A stretch of DNA of 64,000 bases from Amycolatopsis tolypomycina. GTDB lineage: Bacteria > Actinomycetota > Actinomycetes > Mycobacteriales > Pseudonocardiaceae. The notes below the pieces were generated by a model. That model made no database searches. It saw only the letters and a program-made list of their open reading frames with translations, and was not told where the DNA came from. Location: positions 434,001-498,000 of the forward strand of contig NZ_FNSO01000002.1 of the NCBI RefSeq assembly GCF_900105945.1, given 5' to 3'. The translations under genes and the position numbers were made by a program. Positions 17,978 through 27,131 of this stretch are shown here, piece by piece; position 1 is the stretch's first letter, and every line of letters starts with the position of its first letter.

Positions 17978-18018
17978 AAAAGCCCGCGAGACGACCGTCC
18001 GGACGCGTCACGGGCTTT
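17978..18018. terminator. Hairpin terminator after DUF3800-like pseudogene
   Basis: AAAGCCCG (17979-17986) pairs with CGGGCTTT (18011-18018); the loop contains a further GTCCGGAC palindrome. It lies between the broken DUF3800-like gene and the convergent GT4 gene and has a short T-run on the plus strand side. Confidence 0.55.
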
Positions 18019-18082
18019 CATACTCGGCCCCACCGGAGCCTCGCAAAGTCAGTCTACCATCGCCGATCACGGCCCGTGCCCG

Positions 18083-19231
18083 TCAGCGGGTGCGCAGGTG
18101 CCGGGACCAGGCCTTCGCGTACGCCTCCCGGTGCCGTTCCGCGGTCGTGGCCCACGAGAACTCCTTGGCCCGCTGCTGCGCCGCCGTCGCCAGCTCGGCG
18201 CGGCGGCCCGGGTCGGCCAGCAGCTCGCTGAGCGCCGCCGCCACGTCTCCCGCGCCGACTCCGCAGTACGCCACCGCGTCGCCGCCCACCTCGGGCAACG
18301 ACAGCCGGCGCGTGGTCAGCACGCACGCCCCGCACGCCATCGCCTCCAGGACCGGCAGCCCGAACCCCTCCCCCAGCGAGGGGTACGCCACCAGCGAAGC
18401 ACCGCCCAGGAACCCCGCCAGCGTGCCGAACGGCAGGTACCCGGCCCGGATCACGCGCAGCCGGTGCGGGACGGCGTCCAACGCCCGCTCCACCTGCGTG
18501 TCCCAGCCCGGCTGGCCGGCCAGCACCAACGCCGGCGCGTCCGGCTGCCCGGCGACCGCCCGCGCGAACCCGCGGATCAACGCCGGCACGTTCTTCCGCG
18601 GCTCCAGAGCTCCCAAGAACGCCACGTACGGCGTCCGGCCCAGGCCGATGGCCGCGCGCGCCGCCGCGACCTCGTCCGGCGACGGCGGGTGGAAGCGCTC
18701 GCTGTCGACGCCGTGGTGGATCACTTCCAGCGACGCGTGCCGCACCGGGGCGACGCGGGCCAGCTCCGTGGCCGTCGCCGCCGAAGGCACCACGCAGAGC
18801 GTCGCGCGCCGAAGCGCCGTCGCGGTCCACGCGCGGAAGAAGCGGGCCTTCACCGACGAGTGCAGGACGGCGTCGGTGAAGAACGTCGCGTCGTGCAGGG
18901 TGACCACCGAAGCGGCCGACGTCGCCAGCGGCATCGTGTAGTGCGGCGAGTGGACGACGTCCGCGCCGAGGCGGCGGGCCAGCCGCGGCAGGGTCGCCTG
19001 TTCCCAGGTCAGCCGGGCCGTGCGGGTGGTCGTCGCCGGCGAAGCGGGCACGACGCGCGAACGCGGCGCCAGCCGGTCGTAGAGCTGCAGGTCGCGGGGC
19101 TGGCAGACGACGGTGATCCGCGCCCCGTCCGCATCGAGGGCGGCGACGAGCGAATCCACGTACCGGCCGACCCCGCCGCGGTCCGCGGGAACCGCGGTCG
19201 CGTCGATCAGCACCCGGGGATCATCGCTCAC
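18083..19231 (-). CDS. GT4 glycosyltransferase (mannosyltransferase-like)
   Basis: A 382-residue GT-B fold enzyme. The N-terminal acceptor domain starts LIDATAVPADRGGVGRYVDSL (glycine-rich loop); the donor domain contains FLGALEPRKNVPALI and the EX7E element within SLGEGFGLPVLEAMACGA, both hallmarks of GT4 retaining transferases using GDP-mannose or UDP-sugars. GTG at 19231 gives the natural N-terminus. It sits beside a second GT4 gene and GT2 genes, so it should act on the envelope polysaccharide made with manB/wbbL/rml products. Acceptor unknown. Confidence 0.88.
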   Translation of the reverse strand: MSDDPRVLIDATAVPADRGGVGRYVDSLVAALDADGARITVVCQPRDLQLYDRLAPRSRVVPASPATTTRTARLTWEQATLPRLARRLGADVVHSPHYTMPLATSAASVVTLHDATFFTDAVLHSSVKARFFRAWTATALRRATLCVVPSAATATELARVAPVRHASLEVIHHGVDSERFHPPSPDEVAAARAAIGLGRTPYVAFLGALEPRKNVPALIRGFARAVAGQPDAPALVLAGQPGWDTQVERALDAVPHRLRVIRAGYLPFGTLAGFLGGASLVAYPSLGEGFGLPVLEAMACGACVLTTRRLSLPEVGGDAVAYCGVGAGDVAAALSELLADPGRRAELATAAQQRAKEFSWATTAERHREAYAKAWSRHLRTR

Positions 19232-19297
19232 CCGTGCAGCGTACGGCGGCGCCCCGGCGCGGTGGTGGGGAACTGGCAAACCGGGCAGGTGACAGCT

Positions 19298-19400
19298 CAG
19301 TCGTGCCCGCGGCGCCACGCGAAAGCCCGCCCCGCCCAGGTCAACCCAGTCGCGCCCGCGGCGCCACGCGACGGCCCAGCCCCGCCCCGCCCCGGTCAGC
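19298..19400. repeat. Degenerate tandem copies of a glycosyltransferase 3' end
   Basis: Two units of about 50 bp (19298-19345 and 19347-19400), each starting CAGTCGYGCCCGCGGCGCCA, resemble the last codons of the adjacent GT4 gene (HD stop preceded by the codons for RARAFTWRRA) read on the minus strand. They are non-coding and lie between that gene and the next GT4 gene. They look like decayed partial duplications of the gene's tail. Confidence 0.55.
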
Positions 19401-20477
19401 TCAGTCGTGCGCACGCCGGTGGATCGCCCACACCGCCTCCGCCGCCCGGCGCCACGTGAACGCCCGGGCCCGCTCCCGCCCCGCCCGGGTCAGCTCCGCC
19501 GCCTTCGACGGCGAGCCGAGCACCTCCCGCAGCGCGGCAGCCAGCGCCGCGGCATCCCCGCGGGGCACCATGAGCCCGGCGCCGCCCGCCACCTCGGCCA
19601 GTGCCGGGACGTCCGTGTGCACCACCGGGATCCCCGCCGCCAGGGCCTCCAGCAGGCCCAGCCCGAAGCCCTCGGCGAGGCTCGGCACCGCCAGCACGCT
19701 CGCCCGGCGCAACGCGGTCGCCAGCTCGGCGTCCGTCACCTTCCCCAGCATCCGCAGCCGGTCCGCGGGCAGGCCACGCTCATGAGCCAGCGCCACCGGG
19801 TCCACGCCGCCCCAGCCCGGCTGCCCGGCCAGCACCAGCGCCGTGCCGTCCAGGGCCGCGACCGCGTCGACCAGCACGTCGATGCCCTTGCGCGGCTCGA
19901 TCGTGCCGACGGCGAGCACGTACCGCTCCGGCAGGTCCAGCTCGGCCGATCCCGTCGGCACCCGGGCGCCGTGCGGCACCACGCGGACCGGGACGTCGAC
20001 GTCGATCAGCACCGCCAGCTCGTCGGCGACCGCCCGCGTCGGCACGACCAGCCCGGACGCCCGTCGCGCGGCCCGGGCGATCATCGACCGGTGCCAGCTG
20101 ACGCCGCGCGCGGTGAGCGTCTCGGGGTGGGTCCACGGCACGGTGTCGTGCACGGTCACGCTCAGCGTCTTCCCGGCCGGGGCGCGCGGCGGCGCGAACG
20201 GCGTCGGCGCGTGCACCGCGTCGCCTCCGGGCCACCAGCGCAGGCCCAGCTGCCACGCGGCGACCAGCGCCCGCGGCGGGATCCGCAGCACCCGGGGGCC
20301 GTCGACGCCGTCCAGCCGGGCCGCGGTGACGTCGGCGTGCCGCGCGACCACGCTGGACACCGTCCAGCCCGGCGGCGCGGTCTTCGCGAGCGCGGGGAGC
20401 AGCTCGGCCGTGTAGCGCCCGGTGCCACCGGGCACCGGCGCGAGGAGCTGCTCGGCGAGCACGACCAGTTCGGGCAC
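19401..20477 (-). CDS. GT4 glycosyltransferase
   Basis: A 358-residue GT-B enzyme. The N-terminus PVPGGTGRYTAELLPAL is the glycine-rich acceptor-domain loop; VLAVGTIEPRKGIDVLVDAV and the SLAEGFGLGLLEALAAGIPVV donor motif with EX7E are clear. It is divergent from a GT2 gene with 18 bp between the GTG starts, so promoters must lie within the coding ends or overlap. Probably adds a mannose or related sugar to an envelope glycan; specificity cannot be predicted. Its 3' end has given rise to degenerate repeats downstream. Confidence 0.87.
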   Translation of the reverse strand: MPELVVLAEQLLAPVPGGTGRYTAELLPALAKTAPPGWTVSSVVARHADVTAARLDGVDGPRVLRIPPRALVAAWQLGLRWWPGGDAVHAPTPFAPPRAPAGKTLSVTVHDTVPWTHPETLTARGVSWHRSMIARAARRASGLVVPTRAVADELAVLIDVDVPVRVVPHGARVPTGSAELDLPERYVLAVGTIEPRKGIDVLVDAVAALDGTALVLAGQPGWGGVDPVALAHERGLPADRLRMLGKVTDAELATALRRASVLAVPSLAEGFGLGLLEALAAGIPVVHTDVPALAEVAGGAGLMVPRGDAAALAAALREVLGSPSKAAELTRAGRERARAFTWRRAAEAVWAIHRRAHD

Positions 20478-20495
20478 GCGGCTATTGTGCGGGAC

Positions 20496-21419
20496 GTGAC
20501 CGCGAATCCCGCCACCACGGTGGTAGTCGTGACCTGGCGGGGTGCCGGGCACATCACGGCCTGCCTCGACGCGCTGGCCGCGCAGGCGCGTCCACATCGG
20601 ACGCTCGTGGTCGACAACGCCTCCGACGACGGCACCGCGGCCCTGCTCGCGGCCCACCCTTCGCACCCGCAAGTGATCCGGCTGCCGCGCAACACCGGCT
20701 ACGCGGGCGCGCTCGCCGTCGCCCTCGAAAAGGTCCAGACCCCGCTGATGGCGTGGCTGAACGACGACGCCGAACCGGCGCCGGACTGGCTCGCGACGCT
20801 GGAGGACACCCTGGCGAAGGCGCCGCTGGCCGCCGCGGCGACGTCCCGGCTCGTGCGCCCGGACGGCACCACGCAGTCGGCCGGCGTGCGCCTGACCGCC
20901 GACGGCCACGGCGCCGACGTCACCGAGCCCGCCGGCGAGGTGTTCGGCTTCTGCGGCGGCGCCGCGCTGCTGCGCGCCGACGCCCTCCGCAGCGTCCACG
21001 GCGTCCCGGCGGATTTCTTCTGTTATTACGAGGACACCGACACGGCGTGGCGGCTGCGGCTGGCCGGGTGGGACGTCGTCGCGGCACCGGACGCCCGCGT
21101 CCGGCACGGCCACGGCGTCAGCAGCGGACTGGGCTCACCGGAGTTCCACCGCTGGAACGAGCGCAACCGGCTGCTCATGCTGCTGCGCTGCGCGCCCCGG
21201 GAAGTCGCGGTGAACCAGCTCGTCCGCTTTGCCGTGTTGACGGCGGTGCTGCCGCTGCGCGGGCGGCCGGCGGCGCCGAACTTCCGGTTCGGCCTGCGCT
21301 GCCGGGTGCTGGCCGAAGTGGTCCGGCGGCTACCAGCGACGTTGCGGACACGCCGCAAGATCACCCGCCGCGGGGCGCTCGGCCGAGGCGCGGTCTGGGA
21401 GGCATGGGCAGGCCTTTAA
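20496..21419 (+). CDS. GT2 glycosyltransferase
   Basis: A 307-residue family 2 transferase starting at GTG 20496. Motifs: VVVVTWRGAGHITACLDAL, VVDNASDDGTA, the donor aspartates in WLNDDAEP and the acceptor-side CYYEDTDTAWRLRLAGWDV. The C-terminal 70 residues are basic with a hydrophobic patch suggesting membrane contact. The pattern matches rhamnosyltransferase-like GT2 enzymes such as WbbL. Upstream of, and probably co-transcribed with, the large GT2-GT4 protein. Confidence 0.85.
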   Translation: MTANPATTVVVVTWRGAGHITACLDALAAQARPHRTLVVDNASDDGTAALLAAHPSHPQVIRLPRNTGYAGALAVALEKVQTPLMAWLNDDAEPAPDWLATLEDTLAKAPLAAAATSRLVRPDGTTQSAGVRLTADGHGADVTEPAGEVFGFCGGAALLRADALRSVHGVPADFFCYYEDTDTAWRLRLAGWDVVAAPDARVRHGHGVSSGLGSPEFHRWNERNRLLMLLRCAPREVAVNQLVRFAVLTAVLPLRGRPAAPNFRFGLRCRVLAEVVRRLPATLRTRRKITRRGALGRGAVWEAWAGL

Positions 21420-21452
21420 GCTTGCGCCAGGATCGACGACGAGGAGCTGGCT

Positions 21453-23963
21453 TTGGCGCAGGGGGATCCGCAACCGCTCGTCTCGGTGATCGTGGTGAAC
21501 TACCACGGCGCCGACGACACGATCACCTGCCTGCGCGCGCTCGCCGAGCACGACTACCCCGAGCTCGAGCTGATCTGCGTCGACAACTCCACCTCTCGTG
21601 CCGAGGCCGCCCGCATCCGCGAGGCCGTCCCGCAGGCCCAGGTCGTCGAGGCCGGGCGCAACACCGGTTTCGCGGGCGGCTGCAACCTCGGCGCGAAGCA
21701 CGCCAAGGGCACCGTCCTCGCCTTCCTCAACAACGACGCCCGCCCGGCGCCCGGCTGGGTGTCCGCCGCCGTCGCCGAGCTGCGCGCGCAGCCCCGCGTC
21801 GCCGCGGTGGCCAGCAAGGTCCTCGACTGGGACGGCACCGGCACCGACTTCGTCGACGGCGGCCTCACCTGGTTCGGCATGGGCTACAAGCGCCACGCCG
21901 GCTCGCCGCTGGCCGACGTCCCGGCGGCCGAGCACGAGGTCGCGAAGGACGTCCTGTTCGGCACCGGCTCGGCGCTGTTCGTCCGGGCCGGCGTGTTCGC
22001 CGAGCTGGGCGGCTTCGACGAGCGGTTCTTCATGTTCTACGAGGACGTCGACCTCGGCTGGCGGCTCAACCTGCGCGGCTGGCGCGTCCGGTACGTCCCG
22101 GAGTCGCTGACCTACCACCGCCACCACGGCACCATGGGCGCGGTCGACGCGCCGGAAACCGGCCGCGAGACGTTCCTCCTGGAACGCAACGCCCTGGCCG
22201 CGCTCTACAAGAACCTCTCCGACGAGACCCTGGTCAGGGCGCTGCCCGCCGCGCTCGCGCTGGCCGTGCGCCGAGCCACCGCCCGCGGCGAGCTCGACGC
22301 CACCCAGCTCGACCTCGAACACGGTGTCGGCCCGATCGAATCCGGCGAGGTCGCCATCCCGCGCACCACGCTCGCCGGGCTGCTGGCCATCGACCAGTTC
22401 GTCGAGCAGCTGCCGTCGCTGGCCGAGTCGCGGGCGGTCGAACAGGCCGCCCGCGTCCGCACCGACGCCGACCTGCTTCCCCTGCTGCGCAAGGCCTTGG
22501 AGCCCGCCTACCCGCTGCCGCGCTACCTGGCCGCGCACGAAATCCTCGTCGAGGCGTTCGGCATCGAAAAGGCCTTCGGGCAGCGCCGGAAGGTCCTGGT
22601 GCTCACCGGCGACGCGCTCACCGAGCGGATGGCGGGCCCGGCGATCCGCGCCTGGAACATCGCGCTGGCGCTCTCCGCCGAGCACGACGTCCACCTCGTC
22701 ACCACCAACCCCCTCGCGACGCCGCCGCCCGCGCCGTTCCGGGTCAGCGCGGGCAAGTTCCGCGAGCTCGAGGCGCCGATCGAGTGGGCCGACGTCGTCG
22801 TCCTGCAGGGGCACGTGCTGGAGCTGGCGCCGTCGCTGAAGAAGCAGCACAGCGGCAAGATCGTCGTCGCCGACCTGTACGACCCGATGCACCTCGAGCT
22901 GCTGGAGCAGGGCAAGGGCATCGCCGACGACCAGCGCGCGGCCGACCTCGCCGGCGTCACCCGCGTCCTCGACGCCCAGCTCGAACGCGGCGACTTCTTC
23001 CTCTGCGCGTCCGAGCGGCAGCGGCACTTCTGGCTGGGCCACCTCGCCGCGATGGGCCGGCTTTCGCCGCGCCTCTACGACGCCGACCCGACGACGCAGT
23101 CACTGCTCGCGGTCGTCCCGTTCGGCCTGCCGGCGCAGCCGCCGGTGCGCACCGGGCCGGGCCTGCGCTCGTCGCTGGGCATCGGCGGCACCGACCACGT
23201 CGTGCTGTGGGCGGGCGGGGTGTACAGCTGGTTCGACCCGCTGACGCTGGTCCGCGCGATCGAGAAGCTGCGGCGCAACCGAAGCGACGTCCGGCTCGTG
23301 TTCCTCGGCATGAAGCACCCGAACCCCGAGGTCGCCGAGATGGACATCGGCACGCAGACCGTCCGGCTGGCCGATTCGCTGGGGCTGACCGGCAAGCACG
23401 TCTACTTCAACGAGCAGTGGGTGCCCTACCACGAGCGCCAGAACTGGCTGCTCGACGCGAACTGCGGCGTGACAACGCACTACGAGCACGTCGAGACGAC
23501 GTTCGCGTTCCGCACCCGCGTCCTCGACTACCTGTGGGCGGGCCTGCCGATCGTCACCACCGACGGCGACTCCTTCGCCGACCTGGTCCGGGCGGAGCGG
23601 CTGGGCGTCGTCGTCCCGGCCGAGGACGACGCGGCGTTGGCCGACGCGCTCGAAAAGGCGTTGTACGACGAGGAGTTCGCCGCGGGCTGCGTCGAGCGGC
23701 TCGCGGTCGTCGCGCAGCGGTTCGCGTGGCCCGAGGCGCTGAAGCCGCTGGTGGAGTTCTGCCGCGACCCGCGCCCGGCGGCCGACCGGCTGCCCGGGTC
23801 GGCCGACCTGGTGCGCACGCCGCCGACCCGCGGCCGCGCGATGCTGCGGCGGGACCTGGACCTGATCCGCGAGTACCTCGACGCGGGCGGGCCGGCCGAG
23901 CTGGCGCGGCGCGTGGGTGGTCGCGCGGTGAAGGTCGCGAAGCAACGGCTCCGCCGTGGCTAG
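21453..23963 (+). CDS. Bifunctional GT2-GT4 glycosyltransferase
   Basis: An 836-residue fusion. Residues 1 to about 260 are a GT2 domain (VSVIVVNYHGADDTITCL, ICVDNSTS, FLNNDARPAP, MFYEDVDLGWRLNLRGW). A helical linker covers about 260-370. Residues 375-790 are a GT-B domain with an N-terminal VLVLTGDALTERMAGPAIRAWN segment and a late GT1-like glycosyl transferase part (VETTFAFRTRVLDYLWAGLP). TTG at 21453 follows GAGGAG. Two transferase activities in one chain imply consecutive sugar additions to the same glycan; donors probably include dTDP-rhamnose. Overlaps the next GT4 gene by 8 bp. Confidence 0.87.
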   Translation: MAQGDPQPLVSVIVVNYHGADDTITCLRALAEHDYPELELICVDNSTSRAEAARIREAVPQAQVVEAGRNTGFAGGCNLGAKHAKGTVLAFLNNDARPAPGWVSAAVAELRAQPRVAAVASKVLDWDGTGTDFVDGGLTWFGMGYKRHAGSPLADVPAAEHEVAKDVLFGTGSALFVRAGVFAELGGFDERFFMFYEDVDLGWRLNLRGWRVRYVPESLTYHRHHGTMGAVDAPETGRETFLLERNALAALYKNLSDETLVRALPAALALAVRRATARGELDATQLDLEHGVGPIESGEVAIPRTTLAGLLAIDQFVEQLPSLAESRAVEQAARVRTDADLLPLLRKALEPAYPLPRYLAAHEILVEAFGIEKAFGQRRKVLVLTGDALTERMAGPAIRAWNIALALSAEHDVHLVTTNPLATPPPAPFRVSAGKFRELEAPIEWADVVVLQGHVLELAPSLKKQHSGKIVVADLYDPMHLELLEQGKGIADDQRAADLAGVTRVLDAQLERGDFFLCASERQRHFWLGHLAAMGRLSPRLYDADPTTQSLLAVVPFGLPAQPPVRTGPGLRSSLGIGGTDHVVLWAGGVYSWFDPLTLVRAIEKLRRNRSDVRLVFLGMKHPNPEVAEMDIGTQTVRLADSLGLTGKHVYFNEQWVPYHERQNWLLDANCGVTTHYEHVETTFAFRTRVLDYLWAGLPIVTTDGDSFADLVRAERLGVVVPAEDDAALADALEKALYDEEFAAGCVERLAVVAQRFAWPEALKPLVEFCRDPRPAADRLPGSADLVRTPPTRGRAMLRRDLDLIREYLDAGGPAELARRVGGRAVKVAKQRLRRG

Positions 23964-25041
23964 GTCACTGAGCGTTCTCCTCGACGGCACGCCGCTGCTC
24001 GGCGCGCGCACGGGCATCGGCCGCTACACGGCCGCGCTGAGCGAAGAGCTGGTGTCGATCCCGGAGGTCGACACGCGCGCGGTGGCGTTCACGCTGCGCG
24101 GCTGGCGGCGGCTGCGGCACGTGCTCCCGTACGGCGCCCGTGCGCGCGGGATGCCGGTGGCGGCGCGGCTGCTGCGGGCGGCGTGGCTGCGGTCGGACTT
24201 CCCGCCGGTGGAGCTGTTCGCCGGCCCGACGGACGTGGTGCACGGCACGAACTTCGTGCTGCCAGGGCGGTTCCGGGCGGCGGGCGTGGTGACGATCCAC
24301 GACCTGGCGTTCCTGGACAACCCGGCGGAGCTGGCCCCGAGCGACCGCGGCCTGCCGGAGCTGGTCCGCCGCGGCGCCCGCCGCGCGAACGTGATCTGCA
24401 CCCCGACGTCGGCGGTGGCGGACGCGGTGGCGGAGCGCCTGGACGTCTCCCGCGAGAAGATCGTGGTGACACCGCTGGGCGTCAACCCGGCGTGGTTCAC
24501 CGCGCGCCCCCCGGACGACGAGCGCCGCGCCCGCCTCGGCCTGCCGGCGCGCTATCTGCTGTTCGCCGGCGCGGCGGGCCCCCGCAAGGGCCTGGACTGG
24601 CTGACCCGCGCCCACGACGCGGCACCCGACCTGCCGGACCTGGTGTTCGCGGGCCCGGGCCCGTTCCCCCGTGGCGCACGCAGGTTCCAGACCGGCTATC
24701 TGTCCGATGTGGACCTCCGCACGGTGGTCGCGGGCGCGTCGGCCCTGGTGCTGCCCTCGCGCGACGAGGGGTTCGGCCTGCCGGTGCTGGAGGCGATGGC
24801 CTCGGACGTCCCGGTGGTCTGCACGGACATCCCGGCCCTGCGCGAGGTGGCGGGCGAGTGCGCAAGCCTGGTCCCGTACGGCGACGTGGACGGCCTGGCC
24901 GAGGCGTTGCGGACGGCGGTGACGGACCCGCACGCGGTGGCGACCTCGGCGTCGCGGCGGGCGCACGCGGCGAACTTCACGTGGCGGACATGCGCGGAGC
25001 TGACGGTCGGCGCGTACCGGCTGGCCTCAGGGCGTCACTGA
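23956..25041 (+). CDS. GT4 glycosyltransferase
   Basis: A 361-residue GT-B enzyme overlapping the bifunctional GT by 8 bp. LLGARTGIGRYTAALSEEL is the N-terminal loop, LFAGAAGPRKGLDWLTRAH begins the donor domain and SRDEGFGLPVLEAMASDVPVV carries EX7E. Context is cell-envelope polysaccharide synthesis together with the upstream GT2 genes and the convergent rmlBD genes. The rare codon GAT in YLSDVDL is part of the recurrent motif described in the findings. The transcript likely ends at the hairpin 25055-25111. Confidence 0.87.
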   Translation: MARSLSVLLDGTPLLGARTGIGRYTAALSEELVSIPEVDTRAVAFTLRGWRRLRHVLPYGARARGMPVAARLLRAAWLRSDFPPVELFAGPTDVVHGTNFVLPGRFRAAGVVTIHDLAFLDNPAELAPSDRGLPELVRRGARRANVICTPTSAVADAVAERLDVSREKIVVTPLGVNPAWFTARPPDDERRARLGLPARYLLFAGAAGPRKGLDWLTRAHDAAPDLPDLVFAGPGPFPRGARRFQTGYLSDVDLRTVVAGASALVLPSRDEGFGLPVLEAMASDVPVVCTDIPALREVAGECASLVPYGDVDGLAEALRTAVTDPHAVATSASRRAHAANFTWRTCAELTVGAYRLASGRH

Positions 25042-25054
25042 CCGCGGCTCCGCA

Positions 25055-25111
25055 ACGTCATGAACGACTCTTTCATGTCAACAGACGTCATGAAAGAGTC
25101 GTTCATGACGT
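25055..25111. terminator. Palindrome family A, copy 3, bidirectional terminator
   Basis: A 23-bp perfect inverted repeat (25055-25077 with 25089-25111, core CATGAACGACTCTTTCATG) with an 11-nt loop between the convergent GT4 and rmlD genes; arms match the copies at 4973 and 13840. Confidence 0.75.
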
Positions 25112-25112
25112 C

Positions 25113-25994
25113 TCACGCGAAGTAGGCGGCCAGCGCCTCTTCCCACGACCGCAGCGGCGTCAGCCCCGCCTCCCGCCACGAGACGGGCGACAGCACCGAG
25201 TACGCCGGACGCGCCGCCGGGCGGGGGAACTCCGCCGTCGTGCACGGCTGGACCCGCTCCGGGTCCGCGCCCAGGTGCTCGAAGATCGCGCGGGTGAACC
25301 CGCACCAGCTCACCGCGCCCGCGTTCGTGCAGTGCAGGACCCGCTGGGCAGGCCCCTCCCCCGCCGCGACCCGGGCAGCCAGCTCCAACAACCCCGCAGC
25401 CAGGTCGGCCGTCCACGTTGGACCGCCCACCTGATCGTCCACAACGGACAACGTCGGGCGGGAAGACTCCAGCGAAACCATGGTCTTCACGAAGTTCGAC
25501 CCGGACCGCCCGTAGAGCCACGCCGTCCGCACCACCCACGAAGCCGCCCCCGAGCCGAGGACCGCGGCTTCGCCCGCCGCCTTCGTGCGGCCGTACGCCG
25601 ACTTCGGACCCAGCTCGTCGCCGGGCTCGTAGGGCGACGAAGCGTCGCCAGGGAACACGTAGTCCGTCGACACGTGGATCAGCGGCACCCGCCGGGACGC
25701 GCACGCCGCCGCCAGGACCCTCGGCCCGTCCGCGTTCACCGCGAACGCGCGTTCCTCGTCCGTCTCGGCCTTGTCGACCGCCGTGTACGCCGCCGCGTTG
25801 ACGACCACCGGCTTCGAACCCGCCTCGCGCGCCCGCTCGGCCAGCGCCCCGACCGCGGCCAGGACCTGGCCCGTCATCGTCACGTCCAGCTCGGCGGACC
25901 CCGGCGCCACGACGTCCACCGAAGGGGACGCCAGCGCGGCGAGATCCCGGCCGAGCTGACCGGAACCACCCGGCACGAGCACCGTCAGCCGCAC
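25113..25994 (-). CDS. rmlD: dTDP-4-dehydrorhamnose reductase
   Basis: A 293-residue SDR-family reductase making dTDP-L-rhamnose, the donor for WbbL. VLVPGGSGQLGRDL is the NADPH loop, VVNAAAYTAVDKAE the conserved rhamnose-pathway motif, STDYVF and the YGRTKAAGE catalytic Tyr-x3-Lys are present. GTG 25994 follows AGGAGTT. It lies 8 bp downstream of rmlB in one operon. Note the closely spaced motifs at 25411 and 25437 belonging to the recurrent rare-codon signal. Confidence 0.94.
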   Translation of the reverse strand: MRLTVLVPGGSGQLGRDLAALASPSVDVVAPGSAELDVTMTGQVLAAVGALAERAREAGSKPVVVNAAAYTAVDKAETDEERAFAVNADGPRVLAAACASRRVPLIHVSTDYVFPGDASSPYEPGDELGPKSAYGRTKAAGEAAVLGSGAASWVVRTAWLYGRSGSNFVKTMVSLESSRPTLSVVDDQVGGPTWTADLAAGLLELAARVAAGEGPAQRVLHCTNAGAVSWCGFTRAIFEHLGADPERVQPCTTAEFPRPAARPAYSVLSPVSWREAGLTPLRSWEEALAAYFA

Positions 25995-26002
25995 ACGAAC
26001 TC

Positions 26003-26992
26003 CTATTTCTTCAGCGCGGCCCGCTCGGCCAGCGGCTCCCACCACGCACGATTGTCCCGGTACCAGGCCACTGTCCCGGCCAGACCGTCCTCGAAGGACA
26101 CGCGCGGAGCGTACCCCAGCTCCTGGTTGATCTTCGTGATGTCCACCGAGTACCGGCGGTCGTGGCCCTTGCGGTCCTCGACCGGCTCGACGCTGTCCCA
26201 GCCCGCGCCCACCGCCGCCAGCAGCTTCTCCGTCAGCTCCCGGTTCGTCAGCTCGGTGCCGCCGCCGATGTTGTAGATCTCGCCCGGGCGCCCGCCGTCG
26301 GCGACCAGCTGGATGCCGTGGCAGTGGTCGTCCACGTGCAGCCAGTCACGGACGTTGAGCCCATCGCCGTAGAGCGGCACCTTCCGGCCGTCGAGCAGGC
26401 TGGTGACGAACAGCGGGACGACCTTCTCCGGGAACTGGTACGGACCGTAGTTGTTGGAACACCGGGTGATGCACACCGGCAGCCCGTGCGTGCGGAAGAA
26501 CGACCGCGCCACCAGGTCGGACGACGCCTTCGACGCCGAGTACGGCGAGTTCGGCTCGAGCAGCTGCTCTTCGGTCCACGAACCGTGCTCGATCGAGCCG
26601 TACACCTCGTCGGTGGACACGTGCACGAACTTGCCGACACCGGCTTCCAGCGCCGCCTGCAGCAGGTTCTGCGTGCCGAGCACGTTCGTCAGCACGAAGT
26701 CGGCGGCGCCGAGGATCGAGCGGTCCACATGGGACTCGGCGGCGAAGTGCACGACGAGGTCCACGCCGGTCATCACGTCGACGACCAGCGCCGTGTCGCA
26801 GATGTCGCCGCGGACGAACCGCAGCCGCGGGTCGGCGGCCACGGGGGCCAGGTTGGCCTCGTTGCCCGCGTAGGTGAGTTTGTCCAGCACGACCACCTCG
26901 GCGTCGCGCAGCGTCGGGTAGGCGCCGGTCAGCACCTGCCGGACGTAGTGCGACCCGATGAAGCCGGCACCACCGGTGACCAGGACCCGCAT
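26003..26992 (-). CDS. rmlB: dTDP-glucose 4,6-dehydratase
   Basis: A 329-residue extended SDR enzyme converting dTDP-glucose to dTDP-4-keto-6-deoxyglucose. VLVTGGAGFIGSHYVR is the NAD loop, FAAESHVDRSI and STDEVYGSIEHG are RmlB signatures, and YSASKASSD holds the catalytic Tyr-x3-Lys. ATG 26992 gives the standard N-terminus; a start six codons upstream is possible. Forms an operon with rmlD. With the manB/wbbL block it supplies activated rhamnose for the arabinogalactan linker and surface glycans. Confidence 0.95.
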   Translation of the reverse strand: MRVLVTGGAGFIGSHYVRQVLTGAYPTLRDAEVVVLDKLTYAGNEANLAPVAADPRLRFVRGDICDTALVVDVMTGVDLVVHFAAESHVDRSILGAADFVLTNVLGTQNLLQAALEAGVGKFVHVSTDEVYGSIEHGSWTEEQLLEPNSPYSASKASSDLVARSFFRTHGLPVCITRCSNNYGPYQFPEKVVPLFVTSLLDGRKVPLYGDGLNVRDWLHVDDHCHGIQLVADGGRPGEIYNIGGGTELTNRELTEKLLAAVGAGWDSVEPVEDRKGHDRRYSVDITKINQELGYAPRVSFEDGLAGTVAWYRDNRAWWEPLAERAALKK

Positions 26993-27131
26993 CTTCCCGC
27001 CTTTCCTCACACCCCCGGACGGGGCGTTCCGCCCCCAGCCTACGGAGGCCCCACAACACCCTCAGTAGAGTCTGCGGTGGAGACACACTGGTGTCCTGGG
27101 GGAAGCACGGGGTTCACAGGGGAGGAAGCGC

